A stretch of 64,000 nt of DNA, from contig NZ_FUXB01000003.1 in the NCBI RefSeq assembly GCF_900167345.1, positions 1 through 64,000 of the forward strand. The letters run 5' to 3'. The notes below the pieces were generated by a model that did not search any database, had not been told where the DNA came from, and saw only the letters and a program-made list of their open reading frames with translations. Source of the DNA: Vibrio cincinnatiensis DSM 19608 (GTDB lineage: Bacteria > Pseudomonadota > Gammaproteobacteria > Enterobacterales > Vibrionaceae). Within the stretch, counting starts at the first letter, position 1. Every line of letters begins with the position of its first letter. The translations under genes and the position numbers were made by a program. Positions 15,933-26,453 of this stretch are shown here, in pieces.

Positions 15933-17750
15933 ATGGGGAAATATTCACGATGGGTATTGGGAGCACTATTGGTCGCATCAAGCCAGATGGCCTTGGCGAA
16001 TATTATAGAAACAACCCAGTTAGTCGGTTATGGCAAAGCGAAGTATCCAGCCAATTTTACTCATTTTGATTATGTGAACCCTCAAGCGCCCAAGTATGGA
16101 AAAATCACTTATGGGCAGATTGGCACCTTTGATAACTTTAACCGTTATGCTTCACGTGGGGTGGCTGCTGCGGGATCGGGTGAGTTATACGATACGTTAA
16201 TGTTTTCACCCAGTGATGAAATTGATACCTACTATCCACTTATTGCTGAAAAAGTCCGTTATTCTGACGATTACCTCTGGCTTGAGTTGGATATTAACCC
16301 TGCGGCACGTTTTCACGATGGCACATCGATCACCGCTTACGATGTGGAATTTACCTTTGATAAATTTATGACTGAAGGCGTCGCTCAGTACCGAGTCTAC
16401 TATCAAGAAATCAAATTGGTGAAAGCCTTAAATAAGCGTACTGTCCGCGTTGAAATGAAAGAGGGAAATCGTGAAAAGCTCTTTAGCTTTGCTCAATCGA
16501 CTCGAGTTTTGCCCGCTCATTTTTGGCGAGATAAAAACTTATCTGAACCTTTAAATCATCCCCCCGTCGGCAGTGGACCTTATCGTGTGATTGATTTTAA
16601 ATCCGGTCAGAGTGTGACTTATCAGCTAGTGGATGATTATTGGGCGAAAGATCTACCGGTGAATGTTGGACGAAATAACTTTAAGCAAGTGCAGTATGAT
16701 TATTACCGCGATGATACCGTGATGCTTGAAGCCTTTAAAGCTGGGGAGTTTGACTTGCGCCAAGAGAGTCAGGCGAAATTTTGGGCAACCTCTTATACCG
16801 GCGCTAATTTTGATAGGGGGTTGATTAAAAAAGAAGAGATTCCACATCATGCACCAGTTGCAACCCAAGGCTTTGTTTTTAATACTCAGCGTCCGATTTT
16901 TCAAGATGTTCGAGTGCGTGAAGCGTTAAACTATGCCATGGATTTTGAATGGATGAATCGGAATATGTTTTACGATCAATACTCTCGCACACGCAGTTAT
17001 TTCCAAAATACCGCTTATGAAGCGCAAGGCTTGCCGAGTGAACAAGAGTTAGCGGTACTTGAACCGTTTAAAGATCAGATCCCCGCTCGGGTCTTTACCC
17101 AAGAGTATCAGCCACCAGTGACCGATGGTAGCGGCCGGATTCGTCCACAGATGCGGGAAGCTTTCCGTTTGCTAAAAGAGGCTGGCTGGGAACTGAGCGA
17201 TAAAGTGATGAAGAATGTGGCAACGGGCGAGCCGATGAGCTTTGAGCTGCTCATTTACAGCCCAACAGCAGAGCGAATTGCGATTCCTATCCAGCGCAAT
17301 TTAAGGCTGATGGGCATCGACATGAAGATTCGTACCATTGATACCACTCAATATACCAAACGGCTGCGTGATCGAGATTTTGACATGGTCTCATCCAGCT
17401 TTTTCGCCAACCCTTATCCGAGCCCCAATTTACTGATTGTTTGGCATTCTAGTTATATGGATTCTACCTATAACACCGCAGGGGTTGATGATCCGGTGAT
17501 TGATGCGCTTACTGAGCAAATCGCACAAAATCAACAAAATCCATCGCAGTTAGTCGCATTAGGACGAGCATTGGATCGTGTTTTACAATGGAACTTTTAC
17601 CTAATTCCTCAGTGGTATACCGGAATGTATCGGGTCGCCAGTTGGGATAAATTTGAACGTCCAGATGTGATGCCAGATTATGATTTAGGGCTAGACACTT
17701 GGTGGATCTCTGAGCAAAAAGCGCAGAAACTTCCTGCCAAACGCCGTTAA
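15933..17750 (+). CDS. yejA: peptide ABC transporter, periplasmic binding protein YejA
   Basis: A 605-aa SBP_bac_5 family binding protein with a signal peptide (residues 1-22, ending MALA). Landmarks: an early YPANFTHFDYVNP, AARFHDGTSITAYDVEFTFD, PPVGSGPYRV, and VREALNYAMDFEWMN. In E. coli YejABEF imports oligopeptides, including the peptide-nucleotide antibiotic microcin C. First gene of yejABEF, with nine nucleotides to yejB. AGGACG precedes the ATG. Confidence 0.92.
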   Translation: MGKYSRWVLGALLVASSQMALANIIETTQLVGYGKAKYPANFTHFDYVNPQAPKYGKITYGQIGTFDNFNRYASRGVAAAGSGELYDTLMFSPSDEIDTYYPLIAEKVRYSDDYLWLELDINPAARFHDGTSITAYDVEFTFDKFMTEGVAQYRVYYQEIKLVKALNKRTVRVEMKEGNREKLFSFAQSTRVLPAHFWRDKNLSEPLNHPPVGSGPYRVIDFKSGQSVTYQLVDDYWAKDLPVNVGRNNFKQVQYDYYRDDTVMLEAFKAGEFDLRQESQAKFWATSYTGANFDRGLIKKEEIPHHAPVATQGFVFNTQRPIFQDVRVREALNYAMDFEWMNRNMFYDQYSRTRSYFQNTAYEAQGLPSEQELAVLEPFKDQIPARVFTQEYQPPVTDGSGRIRPQMREAFRLLKEAGWELSDKVMKNVATGEPMSFELLIYSPTAERIAIPIQRNLRLMGIDMKIRTIDTTQYTKRLRDRDFDMVSSSFFANPYPSPNLLIVWHSSYMDSTYNTAGVDDPVIDALTEQIAQNQQNPSQLVALGRALDRVLQWNFYLIPQWYTGMYRVASWDKFERPDVMPDYDLGLDTWWISEQKAQKLPAKRR

Positions 17751-17759
17751 GGGGTAGAA

Positions 17760-18842
17760 ATGGCTGCGTATATTTTTCGCCGATTATTGCTGGTGATCCC
17801 CACCTTGTGGGCGATCATCACCATCAACTTTTTTATTATTCAAATTGCGCCGGGTGGCCCCGTTGAACAAGCGATTGCCCAGCTAGAAGGGCACACCTCT
17901 GGCATCATGGAGCGATTTACAGGCGGTGGGCAAGAAGTCACCGTTAGCAAACTGGATGATAGCTCAGGTTATAAAGGTTCACGAGGCTTAGATCCCGAAG
18001 TGGTTGAGGCGATCAAACGCCAGTTTGGTTTTGATAAACCGATACATCAACGCTACTTTGAGATGCTGAAAAACTATCTGACCTTTAATTTTGGTGAGAG
18101 TCTGTTTCGTGGCGGGGATGTGATTGACTTGATCGTAGAACGTCTACCCGTTTCGATTTCTCTGGGGTTATGGAGTACGCTCATCATCTACTTTATCTCC
18201 ATTCCTCTTGGCATTATGAAAGCGATTCATCACGGCTCTCGCTTTGATGTCTGGTCAAGTGCAATGGTGATTGTCGGCTATGCGATTCCCGGTTTTTTAT
18301 TTGCGATCATTTTGATTATTCTCTTTGCGAGCGGAAACTATTTTAGTTGGTTTCCACTACGAGGATTAGTGTCTGATCATTTTGACCAACTGCTTTGGTA
18401 TCAAAAAATACTCGATTACTTTTGGCATTTGGCGCTGCCCATTTTTGCAATGGTGATCGGTGGGTTTGCAACCTTAAGTATGCTGACGAAAAACTCCTTT
18501 CTTGATGAGATCAATAAGCAATATGTGGTAACGGCACGAGCCAAAGGGTTGGATGAACGGACTATTTTATATAAACACGTCTTTCGCAATGCCATGTTGA
18601 TCATCATTGCGGGCTTTCCTAGCGCCTTTATCGGTATTTTCTTTACGGGATCGATGTTGATTGAAGTGATGTTCTCTTTAGAAGGCATAGGTTTGCTCGG
18701 GTTTGAGTCAACCATTCAACGCGACTATCCTGTCGTATTCAGTTCACTCTATATCATGACATTACTTGGGTTGCTGCTCAGTATTATTTCCGATCTTACC
18801 TACACTTGGGTGGATCCACGTATTGATTTTGAGGCGCGCTAA
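17760..18842 (+). CDS. yejB: peptide ABC transporter permease YejB
   Basis: A 360-aa inner-membrane permease with about six membrane segments. It starts with [19 protein letters not shown], typical of DppB/OppB-type proteins. The EAA loop that docks the ATPase reads [20 protein letters not shown]. It has a YejB-type ~60-residue periplasmic insert after the first segment (about residues 35-100). It lies between yejA and yejE, separated from yejE by 2 nt. Confidence 0.92.
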   Translation: MAAYIFRRLLLVIPTLWAIITINFFIIQIAPGGPVEQAIAQLEGHTSGIMERFTGGGQEVTVSKLDDSSGYKGSRGLDPEVVEAIKRQFGFDKPIHQRYFEMLKNYLTFNFGESLFRGGDVIDLIVERLPVSISLGLWSTLIIYFISIPLGIMKAIHHGSRFDVWSSAMVIVGYAIPGFLFAIILIILFASGNYFSWFPLRGLVSDHFDQLLWYQKILDYFWHLALPIFAMVIGGFATLSMLTKNSFLDEINKQYVVTARAKGLDERTILYKHVFRNAMLIIIAGFPSAFIGIFFTGSMLIEVMFSLEGIGLLGFESTIQRDYPVVFSSLYIMTLLGLLLSIISDLTYTWVDPRIDFEAR

Positions 18843-18844
18843 GC

Positions 18845-19885
18845 ATGGTAAAGAAATCAATGATTAATCCATTAACTCAGGCGCGCTGGCAAAGGTTTAA
18901 ATCTCATCGGCGAGGTTTCTATTCGCTGTGGATTTTTTCACTGCTCTTTATCGTGAGTCTGTTTGCTGAAATTATTGCCAATGATAAACCGCTGCTGGTC
19001 TCTTATGACCATCAGTGGTTTTTCCCTGTCGTTACTCAATATGCCGAAACCCGCTTTGGTGGCGAGTTCGAGACAGAAGCAGACTATACCGACCCTTATG
19101 TGGTGGAATTAATTGAGCAAAAAGGCTATCTCATCTGGGCACCGATTCGGTTTAGCTACGATACCATCAATCTCAATGTGGTCGGCTCGGTGCCTTCTGC
19201 ACCGGATTCTGTCAACTGGCTGGGTACGGATGACAAAGGACGTGATGTATTAGCCAGAATTATCTACGGCTTTCGGGTTTCAGTATTATTCGGCTTTGCA
19301 TTGACCATTATTTCATCGGTGATTGGTGTTTTGGTGGGAGCAACCCAAGGCTACTACGGCGGCTGGCTGGATCTGTTCGGACAACGCTTTATTGAAGTCT
19401 GGTCAGGCATGCCGACCTTATTCTTGTTAATTATCCTGTCTAGTTTTGTCGAACCCAACTTTTGGTGGTTACTTGGAATCATGGTGTTATTTAGTTGGAT
19501 GAGCTTGGTGGGGGTGGTACGCGCGGAGTTTTTGCGTTGCCGTAACTTTGATTATATTCGTGCAGCACAAGCGATGGGAGTAAAAGATACCCGAATCATC
19601 TTCCGACATATGTTGCCCAACGCCATGGTTGCCTCACTCACTATGATGCCTTTTATTTTATCGGGTTCAGTCACCACCTTAACCTCACTGGACTTTCTCG
19701 GTTTTGGCTTGCCAGTGGGTTCACCCTCACTAGGCGAATTATTAGCGCAAGGCAAAGCGAATTTACAAGCCCCGTGGTTGGGTATTTCGGCGTTCGTTGT
19801 CTTATCTTTGATGCTCACACTGCTAGTTTTTATTGGTGAAGCGGTGCGTGATGCGTTTGATCCACATGTGCAAGGAAGAGGCTAA
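18845..19885 (+). CDS. yejE: peptide ABC transporter permease YejE
   Basis: A 346-aa partner permease of the OppC type. The first membrane segment is at about residues 23-43. A long periplasmic region with NWLGTDDKGRDVLARIIYG (the OppC signature) follows, and the EAA loop is DYIRAAQAMGVKDTRIIFRH. The stop codon overlaps the yejF ATG by one base (TAATG), indicating translational coupling. Confidence 0.92.
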   Translation: MVKKSMINPLTQARWQRFKSHRRGFYSLWIFSLLFIVSLFAEIIANDKPLLVSYDHQWFFPVVTQYAETRFGGEFETEADYTDPYVVELIEQKGYLIWAPIRFSYDTINLNVVGSVPSAPDSVNWLGTDDKGRDVLARIIYGFRVSVLFGFALTIISSVIGVLVGATQGYYGGWLDLFGQRFIEVWSGMPTLFLLIILSSFVEPNFWWLLGIMVLFSWMSLVGVVRAEFLRCRNFDYIRAAQAMGVKDTRIIFRHMLPNAMVASLTMMPFILSGSVTTLTSLDFLGFGLPVGSPSLGELLAQGKANLQAPWLGISAFVVLSLMLTLLVFIGEAVRDAFDPHVQGRG

Positions 19886-21477
19886 TGAGCGAACCATTAT
19901 TAACCATTACCGATCTCTCGATTGGATTTGGTCGAGCACAAGCGATAGAAACGGTGACTCATCAAGTTTCCCTCTCTATTCATAAAGGGGAAACGTTGGC
20001 ATTAGTGGGGGAGAGTGGTTCTGGCAAATCAGTCACAGCCAACGCTATTTTAAAACTCTTACCGAAAGGTTCAGCACATTACCAGCATGGCAAGATCACG
20101 TTTGCGGGATTGGATCTATTAACCTGTTCAGAGCGTCAACTGCGAGGCATTCGCGGGGGACGGATAGGCATGATTTTCCAAGAACCTATGGTGTCATTAA
20201 ATCCGCTGCATAAAATCGGTAAACAGCTCGTAGAAACTTTAGCTATTCATCGTGGGATGCGTCAACGCAATGCAGAATCCTTAGCCATGACTTGGTTAGA
20301 AAAAGTCGGGATTCGACAACCACAGGTGAAAATTAATGCTTATCCTCATGAATTATCTGGAGGAGAACGGCAGCGGGTGATGATTGCGATGGCGTTGATC
20401 AATAAACCCGAGCTCTTGATTACCGACGAGCCAACCACGGCGTTGGATGTTTCGGTTCAGGCGCAGATTTTAGATTTGCTCAAATCTTTGCAGCAAGAGT
20501 TAGGCATGGCGATGCTGTTCATTACTCATGACTTAAGCATTGTTCGACGTATTGCCGATCGTGTAGCGGTGATGCAAGAGGGACGAGTGATTGAACAAAA
20601 TCACTGCGCGGAATTATTTTCTGCGCCGCAGCATCCTTATACCCGATTACTGATTGAATCGGATCCACGTGGCAAGCCTGTCGCTGTCAATGCGGATAGC
20701 CCCTCTTTGTTAGAAACTCAGCACATGAATGTGTGGTTTCCGATTAAAGGCGGGATTTTTAAACGCACTATAGATCATGTTAAAGCGGTCACAGGGATGA
20801 CATTTCAGTTACGTCAAGGTCAAGCGATTGGTCTAGTGGGGGAAAGCGGCTCAGGAAAATCAACCACAGGCATGGCAGTATTAAGGTTGGTCAATTCGAG
20901 TGGTGAGATTCGCTATGCCAATCAAACGATTCAATCGCTTGGTAGACAAGCGATGTTGCCATTTCGGCGTAAGATGCAGGTGGTTTTTCAAGATCCCTTT
21001 TCCGCATTAAATCCTCGCATGTCGGTGGCTCAAGTGATTGGCGAAGGGTTGACCGTACATAGCCAACTCTCTCCCACAGAAATCGATGAAGCTATCTGTT
21101 TAGCGATGGAAGAGGTTGGACTGGATCCAAATACCCGTCACCGTTACCCGAACGAATTTTCAGGAGGGCAGCGGCAGCGCATTGCAATAGCCCGAGCGCT
21201 TGTTTTAAAACCGGAGTTTATCTTACTCGATGAGCCGACTTCGTCGTTGGATCGCACGGTTCAGGCTCAAGTGCTGGATCTGTTAAAGTCGTTGCAGGAA
21301 AAATATGGGTTAACTTATTTATTTATCAGCCACGATTTAAATGTGGTGAAGTCGTTATGTCATTACACCATTGTGATGAAGCAAGGGGAAATTGTAGAGC
21401 AAGGGCCAACAGACCAACTTTTTTCTTCTCCAAGCCACCCTTATACTCAAACTTTAGTCCGGCTTTCCTCACTCTAA
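19885..21477 (+). CDS. yejF: peptide ABC transporter ATPase YejF (fused double ATPase)
   Basis: A 530-aa protein carrying two complete ABC ATPase domains in one chain. Walker A GESGSGKS is at residues 42-49 and again near 318. The signatures are LSGGERQR and FSGGQRQR, with Walker B LLITDEPT and ILLDEPT. It powers YejBE. The 3' end overlaps the convergent DUF296 gene by four bases, with no terminator hairpin between them. Confidence 0.93.
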   Translation: MSEPLLTITDLSIGFGRAQAIETVTHQVSLSIHKGETLALVGESGSGKSVTANAILKLLPKGSAHYQHGKITFAGLDLLTCSERQLRGIRGGRIGMIFQEPMVSLNPLHKIGKQLVETLAIHRGMRQRNAESLAMTWLEKVGIRQPQVKINAYPHELSGGERQRVMIAMALINKPELLITDEPTTALDVSVQAQILDLLKSLQQELGMAMLFITHDLSIVRRIADRVAVMQEGRVIEQNHCAELFSAPQHPYTRLLIESDPRGKPVAVNADSPSLLETQHMNVWFPIKGGIFKRTIDHVKAVTGMTFQLRQGQAIGLVGESGSGKSTTGMAVLRLVNSSGEIRYANQTIQSLGRQAMLPFRRKMQVVFQDPFSALNPRMSVAQVIGEGLTVHSQLSPTEIDEAICLAMEEVGLDPNTRHRYPNEFSGGQRQRIAIARALVLKPEFILLDEPTSSLDRTVQAQVLDLLKSLQEKYGLTYLFISHDLNVVKSLCHYTIVMKQGEIVEQGPTDQLFSSPSHPYTQTLVRLSSL

Positions 21478-21869
21478 TATGGGTTGATCGTGAGCTCGGT
21501 AAACCCAGTGTTGGGATCAAATTGGCGAGAAAATTGGTGTTCAGGATAGTGATGTATCATCAGCTCAGCCGTTGTGCTGATGATATTACCCACTTGTAAA
21601 TGTCCACCCCATACTTGCCCTTGATGATCGGCGACAGAGATATGTAGATGCTGATGTTCCGGTGTCAATGTACCCATAAGAGAGACAATTTCAAAGCAAG
21701 CACTTTGCTGTAGAATGGTGGTACTGTCTGCTAAGCGAATGGTTAACGTCGATAAACTGCCTACGCAAGAAGCGATGGTTCCAGCACGAATATTATGTTG
21801 AGTGACGAGCGCTTGTATCGCCAGTTTAAGATCGGTTCCCGGTAATAGACGTGTTGCGATGAGTTCCAT
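21474..21869 (-). CDS. PPC/DUF296-domain protein
   Basis: A 131-aa protein consisting only of a PPC (DUF296) domain: RLLPGTDLKLAIQALV, IRAGTIASCVGSLSTLTIRL, and GTLTPEHQHLHISVADHQG then VWGGHLQVGN, the metal-liganding His cluster. In plants the domain accompanies AT-hooks. Bacterial stand-alone versions bind a metal and have no settled role. No AT-hook is present here. Single gene, tail-to-tail with yejF. Confidence 0.8.
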   Translation of the reverse strand: MELIATRLLPGTDLKLAIQALVTQHNIRAGTIASCVGSLSTLTIRLADSTTILQQSACFEIVSLMGTLTPEHQHLHISVADHQGQVWGGHLQVGNIISTTAELMIHHYPEHQFSRQFDPNTGFTELTINPY

Positions 21870-22029
21870 GGCAGAGCCTTGATGATAAGACGGAAAAGAA
21901 TGGCTGAAATAGTACCAATCCCATACATCGTGTTCAATGCAATAAAGCTCAGTAGAATAGAAACATTGTCATGATATCGATTCGGTATACACTACTGCCT
22001 ACGGTTATGCGAGAAAAGTAGAATCCCCA

Positions 22030-22518
22030 ATGAATGATCATCCAGAAGAAGTAGAAATTGAAGCCATCGGTATTGAGGTTGATGCCCAACCCATCGAACT
22101 TTATAAAGTTTTAAAGCTTGCTAATGCTGTGAGTGGCGGAGGTGAGGCAAAATATGCAATAGCCGAAGGTTATGTTGCTGTTAATGGTGAATTAGAGACT
22201 CGTAAGCGCAGAAAACTTTACGATGGTGATTTGGTGGAGTTTAACCAAGAGTATTATTTAGTAATTTGTGATGTGCCTCTTACGGTCAGTGCACCTATTG
22301 AACAAAAAAAATCAGAGCCAACGGTCGATAAGAAAAAAGCGTCTTCATCACCCATGAAAAAAAAGGGAAAAGAAGGGAAAGCTAACCCTATGACAAAAGG
22401 TTCAGCAAGAGGGAGCCAGAACAAAAATAAGGAAAAAAACACAGCAGGGGTAGAGGGTCCAGAAAATAATACCTCACCGGCTTCTAAAGGAGGGCGCAGT
22501 GCTATTCGTTTTTTCTAG
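22030..22518 (+). CDS. YbcJ-like S4 RNA-binding protein with Lys-rich tail
   Basis: A 162-aa protein. Residues ~15-80 form an S4 domain (PIELYKVLKLANAVSGGGEAKY, VAVNGELETRKRRKLYDGD) like E. coli YbcJ. The remaining ~75 residues are low-complexity and Lys/Ser/Asn-rich (KKKASSSPMKKKGKEGKA), a likely disordered RNA-binding tail. The end GGRSAIRFF is conserved-looking. YbcJ-type proteins associate with ribosomal particles; function here is inferred from the domain. Confidence 0.75.
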   Translation: MNDHPEEVEIEAIGIEVDAQPIELYKVLKLANAVSGGGEAKYAIAEGYVAVNGELETRKRRKLYDGDLVEFNQEYYLVICDVPLTVSAPIEQKKSEPTVDKKKASSSPMKKKGKEGKANPMTKGSARGSQNKNKEKNTAGVEGPENNTSPASKGGRSAIRFF

Positions 22519-22577
22519 AGGTGGTATGACAGCTAACGATTTGTAGGCTTGCGGTTAATACTGAGTGGATGGATGAT

Positions 22578-22613
22578 GTTGTCCTTTGCCTGATCACTAG
22601 CACAAAGGACAAC
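22578..22613. terminator. hairpin between convergent S4 and usp genes
   Basis: Perfect arms GTTGTCCTTTG and CAAAGGACAAC with a 14-nt loop. Tails are not T-rich, so it is a probable but non-classical terminator for both genes. Confidence 0.5.
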
Positions 22614-22624
22614 CTAAAGAGAGA

Positions 22625-23050
22625 TCATGGCATCGGGACGACCAGTATATCAATCGGAGAGTGATTGATTAGGCTTCGAGAATAAGAAAGTACTCGGCTA
22701 ACCAAATCATGGTGATGCCCACAAATGAGTAGATCAAACCCATTATCACTGATCGTTTTTTCTAACTTGTTACTTAAATCTCCCGTTCCAACATAAAAGT
22801 GCTTGATGGGAAAATCCGTATATTTTTGCAGTTCTCGCAGACGTTTATTAGAATGTTCAGTCAATGGTCTATGGTCGGGATTTGCTTGAATATCCACTAA
22901 ATCTGGGTAGATTTCGCCAATGGCACCATCAATATGAATCAGCGAAATTTCAGCATTAAGCAATTTAGCAAAAGAAATCGCTTTATCGATAAGCAATTTA
23001 CTGTCATCAGACAAGTCCAGTGCAACCAAAATATGCTGGTATGTCATCAC
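22625..23050 (-). CDS. universal stress protein (UspA family)
   Basis: A 141-aa single Usp domain. It begins with the typical strand YQHILVALDLSDDSKLLIDKA. The putative ATP/ligand loop GHHHDLVSRVLSYSRSLINHSPIDILVV is close to the UspA-type G-x2-G-x9-G-(S/T) pattern but has His residues in place of the first loop Gly, so it fits the non-ATP-binding UspA class better. Cytoplasmic stress protein, monocistronic. Confidence 0.85.
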   Translation of the reverse strand: MMTYQHILVALDLSDDSKLLIDKAISFAKLLNAEISLIHIDGAIGEIYPDLVDIQANPDHRPLTEHSNKRLRELQKYTDFPIKHFYVGTGDLSNKLEKTISDNGFDLLICGHHHDLVSRVLSYSRSLINHSPIDILVVPMP

Positions 23051-23143
23051 TACACTCCTATATTGAGATAACTTCTCTCATCATAGTCTTTGGGAGGAAA
23101 AATAGTGTCGAAGTGGTTACAAAATAAGAAAATGTTAGTGTAA

Positions 23144-24925
23144 TTAGTTAAGTAAAGAGCGTTTCTTCTGATACATCTTTTTGTCGGCATACTGAATTAA
23201 TTCAGCGGTAGTGCTACCATCATGGGGGTATTGGGCTACTCCTAAACTGGTGCTTATTTTTATCGAGTTCTCTTTTAGTTGGAACGGAAAGAGAAAAGAT
23301 TGCTCAATATTGATGAGCCTTTGATCAACCGCACTGCCTTCTATGAGCATAACAAACTCATCACCGCCAATACGTGCAAAGGTGTCCGTAGCTCCTAGTT
23401 TTTCGACCAGTCGATGGGCTACCGCTTGTAATAACTCGTCGCCGACTTGATGTCCCCAAGTATCGTTAATGGGTTTAAATTGATTTAAATCTATGAAAAT
23501 AATGGAAAATTCAATATTTCTTTTAATTAGATTTTCCATCTTTGAAATCAGCAAACGTCGATTGGCTAATCCTGTCAATGGGTCGTGATTCGCTAGATAG
23601 GTGATTTTATCTTCCGCTCTTTTACGCTCGGTAATATCGGTAATAAAATTTAGAGAAGCCGGTTCTCCAAGCCATCCTACAATTATGCCACTCACTTCAA
23701 CATCAATATGCCGACCATCTGTATGCTGTAATTGAGTCTGGTAACGTTGAGCTACCGACTCTCTTTTCAATCGGTTTTGATGATATTGGAGGGTTTGTTG
23801 CTGAAAAGGCTCAGTGACCAATTCAATAAAAGAGGGGAGTGCTTTGAGTTCTTCAATTGTCTGACCTGTCATGTCCGTCAAGTGTCGATTGGCATAGACA
23901 AAGCGATAATTTTGAATAACCGAAATGCCTTCATGGGCAGTATCGACCAAGGAACGGTAAAAATGTTCACTTTCACGAAGTTGCTCTTCCATAATCTCTT
24001 TGTCTCTTAAAAGTTGTTCCTGAGTTTGCTTTAACTGAAACAAGCGTTTGTGTGAGCGATATAGGAAAAAAACACCGATAAGTATAAGAGAAATAACCAA
24101 TATAGAAATGAATGTAATTTTTACAATAAGGCTCCAATTATATCGATAGTTAATCAACATAGGGATATGAGTATTGATTGCAGAGTTGATATCGTGAATA
24201 TCGAGGGTGGCGATAGCGGCATCTAGTTGTTCGAGAGGTTGGGTATGTTCTTGCCGAACACCTATCCTTAGTAAATTTTTATAATCAGGGATTTCTCCTG
24301 CAATTTTAAGATTAAACCAACCGTGATTTCGAATGGTATAGGCGGCGACAGTTAATGAACGTAACGTTGCATCTGCAATCCCTCTATCGACTAGGTCAAA
24401 GGCTTCCCATTCGGTTTCCACAGGGATTAAGTCAATTTCTGGATGATCCCGCTTAATAAATTCATAGATGGAGGTGCCTGTGGGTAAAACTACACGATGA
24501 CGATTGAGTTGGGCTAAATCTTCAATATAAGGATGTTCATTACGAGTGATGACCACATTCGGATCAATAAAGTAGGGGCGTGTAAAATTAAGCCATTGAG
24601 AGCGCAACTCGGTTTTGTTTAAGAGCCCTAAAATATCACACTCTCCAGATTGGGATTTCTCTAAGCTTTCGTTCCAATCTTTCGTTGGTAGGATGAGAAG
24701 ATCACGTTGTGCGCGTTGGAAAATAAGCCGTAATAGATCTGCGGCAATACCGACATAGTGTCCATCTTCGGTTATTTTTTCTAATGGTTCCCAATCGGGG
24801 TCGATACATGCTAAAACGGGACGTTGTGTCCAATCTGGTTCCGCCCCAGTGATAGGAGTAAAAGATAGTATGAATACCAAACATACTCCAAGGAAATGTC
24901 TTGTTAAAAGCACGTTACCAGCCAA
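23144..24925 (-). CDS. diguanylate cyclase with periplasmic solute-binding sensor and PAS
   Basis: A 593-aa membrane protein. Signal peptide 1-28, then an SBP_bac_3 sensor (about 30-260: VLACIDPDWEPLEKITEDGHYVG, SGECDILGLLNKT), a membrane segment near 270-290, a short coiled coil, and a PAS domain (~320-440). The GGDEF domain closes it with LTGLANRR and ARIGGDEFVMLIEG. The GGDEF site is intact, so it should make c-di-GMP. The inhibitory I-site RxxD is absent (the position reads GATD), suggesting no product inhibition. The ligand may be an amino acid or similar, inferred from the sensor class. Single gene. Confidence 0.88.
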   Translation of the reverse strand: MAGNVLLTRHFLGVCLVFILSFTPITGAEPDWTQRPVLACIDPDWEPLEKITEDGHYVGIAADLLRLIFQRAQRDLLILPTKDWNESLEKSQSGECDILGLLNKTELRSQWLNFTRPYFIDPNVVITRNEHPYIEDLAQLNRHRVVLPTGTSIYEFIKRDHPEIDLIPVETEWEAFDLVDRGIADATLRSLTVAAYTIRNHGWFNLKIAGEIPDYKNLLRIGVRQEHTQPLEQLDAAIATLDIHDINSAINTHIPMLINYRYNWSLIVKITFISILVISLILIGVFFLYRSHKRLFQLKQTQEQLLRDKEIMEEQLRESEHFYRSLVDTAHEGISVIQNYRFVYANRHLTDMTGQTIEELKALPSFIELVTEPFQQQTLQYHQNRLKRESVAQRYQTQLQHTDGRHIDVEVSGIIVGWLGEPASLNFITDITERKRAEDKITYLANHDPLTGLANRRLLISKMENLIKRNIEFSIIFIDLNQFKPINDTWGHQVGDELLQAVAHRLVEKLGATDTFARIGGDEFVMLIEGSAVDQRLINIEQSFLFPFQLKENSIKISTSLGVAQYPHDGSTTAELIQYADKKMYQKKRSLLN

Positions 24926-25187
24926 TCTATGTACTCGCTGAATGAGTGAATCCCGACACAGATTTTTCTGAGGTTAAATAACCAAGATAAATCCAGATAA
25001 TGTATTTAAAACATTAGCATATTTTTATTATTAATATTTATATTATCTTTTATTTGTATAGATTTGAGAAATGCTCAACATTTCATTAGAGGTTGTGATA
25101 AGAGAAGAGATCGCTCAATGCGGTTTTTATCATTGACTTTCTTCAGTTCATCGGTGTAAAGCTCCAACGAACTGAAGAAGAATGAGG

Positions 25188-26444
25188 TTAACGTACGATA
25201 AGACCCAGCAAGATACCAACGGCACCGAAATCAGCGTCACTGAAGGTGGTGTTAGCAAAGCCAAGGTCGCCTAATACTGGCATTAGGAAAACCGGTAAGA
25301 AAGTAATGAGTAAGCCTTGTGCAAATGCGCCAAGAATGGCCCCGCGTCTTCCCCCTGTAGCATTGCCAAATACCCCGGCGGCTGCACCGACAAAGAAATG
25401 AGGAACCACACCCGGAATAATGATAGTCAACCCCATCGCGTACAAGAGCACCATGCCGACTAACCCAGCGGCAAAGCTAGAGAGAAAGCCGACTAAAACT
25501 GCATTCGGTGCGTAAGGAAATACAACCGGGCAGTCAAGAGCCGGTTTTGCATTAGGTACCAATTTGTCAGAGATCCCTTTAAAGGCTGGAACAATCTCTG
25601 CAATGACCATTCTCACCCCTTGCAAAATCACATACACGCCACCAGCGAAGGTGATGGATTGCATTAATGCAAACATAAACCAGTGTTTTCCGCCACTGAC
25701 TTCACGTACAAAATCCCCCCCAGCAAATAAGCAAGTAATAATGAAGATAATGCCCATTGTAAATGAGATAGCAACGGGGGTATCACGTAGGAAAAGTAAA
25801 CTTTTGGGCACATTCATCTCTTCGGTTGAGTGTGCTTTATTACCCAATTTACTGCCAATGAACCCCGCTAATACGTAGGATAGCGTTGAGAAGTGGCCGA
25901 TGGCGACATCATCAGAACCCGTGACTTGCTTCATATAGCGATGAGCAATTGCTGGGAAAAAGACCATCACTGAGCCAACAACAATAGAGCCCAACGCAAT
26001 TAATGGTATGCCTGTCATACCGCTGGATGAAAGAATAGCGGCGACCATCATTGACATAAATAATGTGTGGTGGCCCGTTAAGAAGATAAACTTCCAAGGG
26101 CTGAAACGAGCAATCAGAATATTAACCAGCATAGCAAAGAACATGATCATCGCCATTTCTTTACCAAAGGCCTCCTGAGCAATGGAAACAATTGCCTCGT
26201 TATTAGGGACGACGCCAGTGATCCCAAAGGCTTGTTGGAATATCACCGCAAAATCACCCAATGAATTAACGACTAATCCCGCACCCGCTCCTAAAATAAT
26301 AAAGCCCAGAATGGTTTTTATTGTTCCTTTAACACATTCTGTTATCGCTTTTTTCTGAGCAATGAGGCCGATAAGTGCGATTAAACCCACTAAGACAGCC
26401 GGTTCAGAAAGCACATCTTTCATTAAAAAATTAAAGAATTCCAT
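25188..26444 (-). CDS. PTS EIIC, ascorbate/galactitol class (UlaA-like)
   Basis: A 418-aa membrane protein with about ten hydrophobic segments. Motifs shared with UlaA/SgaT-type EIIC are NFLMKDVLSEPAVLVGLIAL at the start, VKGTIKTILGFIILGAGAG, FLTGHHTLFMSMMVAAIL and AAGVFGNATGGRRGAILGAF. It translocates the sugar while the IIB partner phosphorylates it. The specific substrate cannot be read from sequence; no ula catabolic genes are adjacent. It is the last gene of a IIA-IIB-IIC operon, 9 nt after the IIB gene. Confidence 0.85.
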   Translation of the reverse strand: MEFFNFLMKDVLSEPAVLVGLIALIGLIAQKKAITECVKGTIKTILGFIILGAGAGLVVNSLGDFAVIFQQAFGITGVVPNNEAIVSIAQEAFGKEMAMIMFFAMLVNILIARFSPWKFIFLTGHHTLFMSMMVAAILSSSGMTGIPLIALGSIVVGSVMVFFPAIAHRYMKQVTGSDDVAIGHFSTLSYVLAGFIGSKLGNKAHSTEEMNVPKSLLFLRDTPVAISFTMGIIFIITCLFAGGDFVREVSGGKHWFMFALMQSITFAGGVYVILQGVRMVIAEIVPAFKGISDKLVPNAKPALDCPVVFPYAPNAVLVGFLSSFAAGLVGMVLLYAMGLTIIIPGVVPHFFVGAAAGVFGNATGGRRGAILGAFAQGLLITFLPVFLMPVLGDLGFANTTFSDADFGAVGILLGLIVR

Positions 26445-26453
26445 GATTTCTCC

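Noticed and set aside
25138..25182. Inverted repeat CTTCAGTTC / GAACTGAAG after the ascorbate-type PTS operon
   Set aside because: The arms are far apart and no T tail follows on the minus strand; it cannot be called a terminator with confidence.
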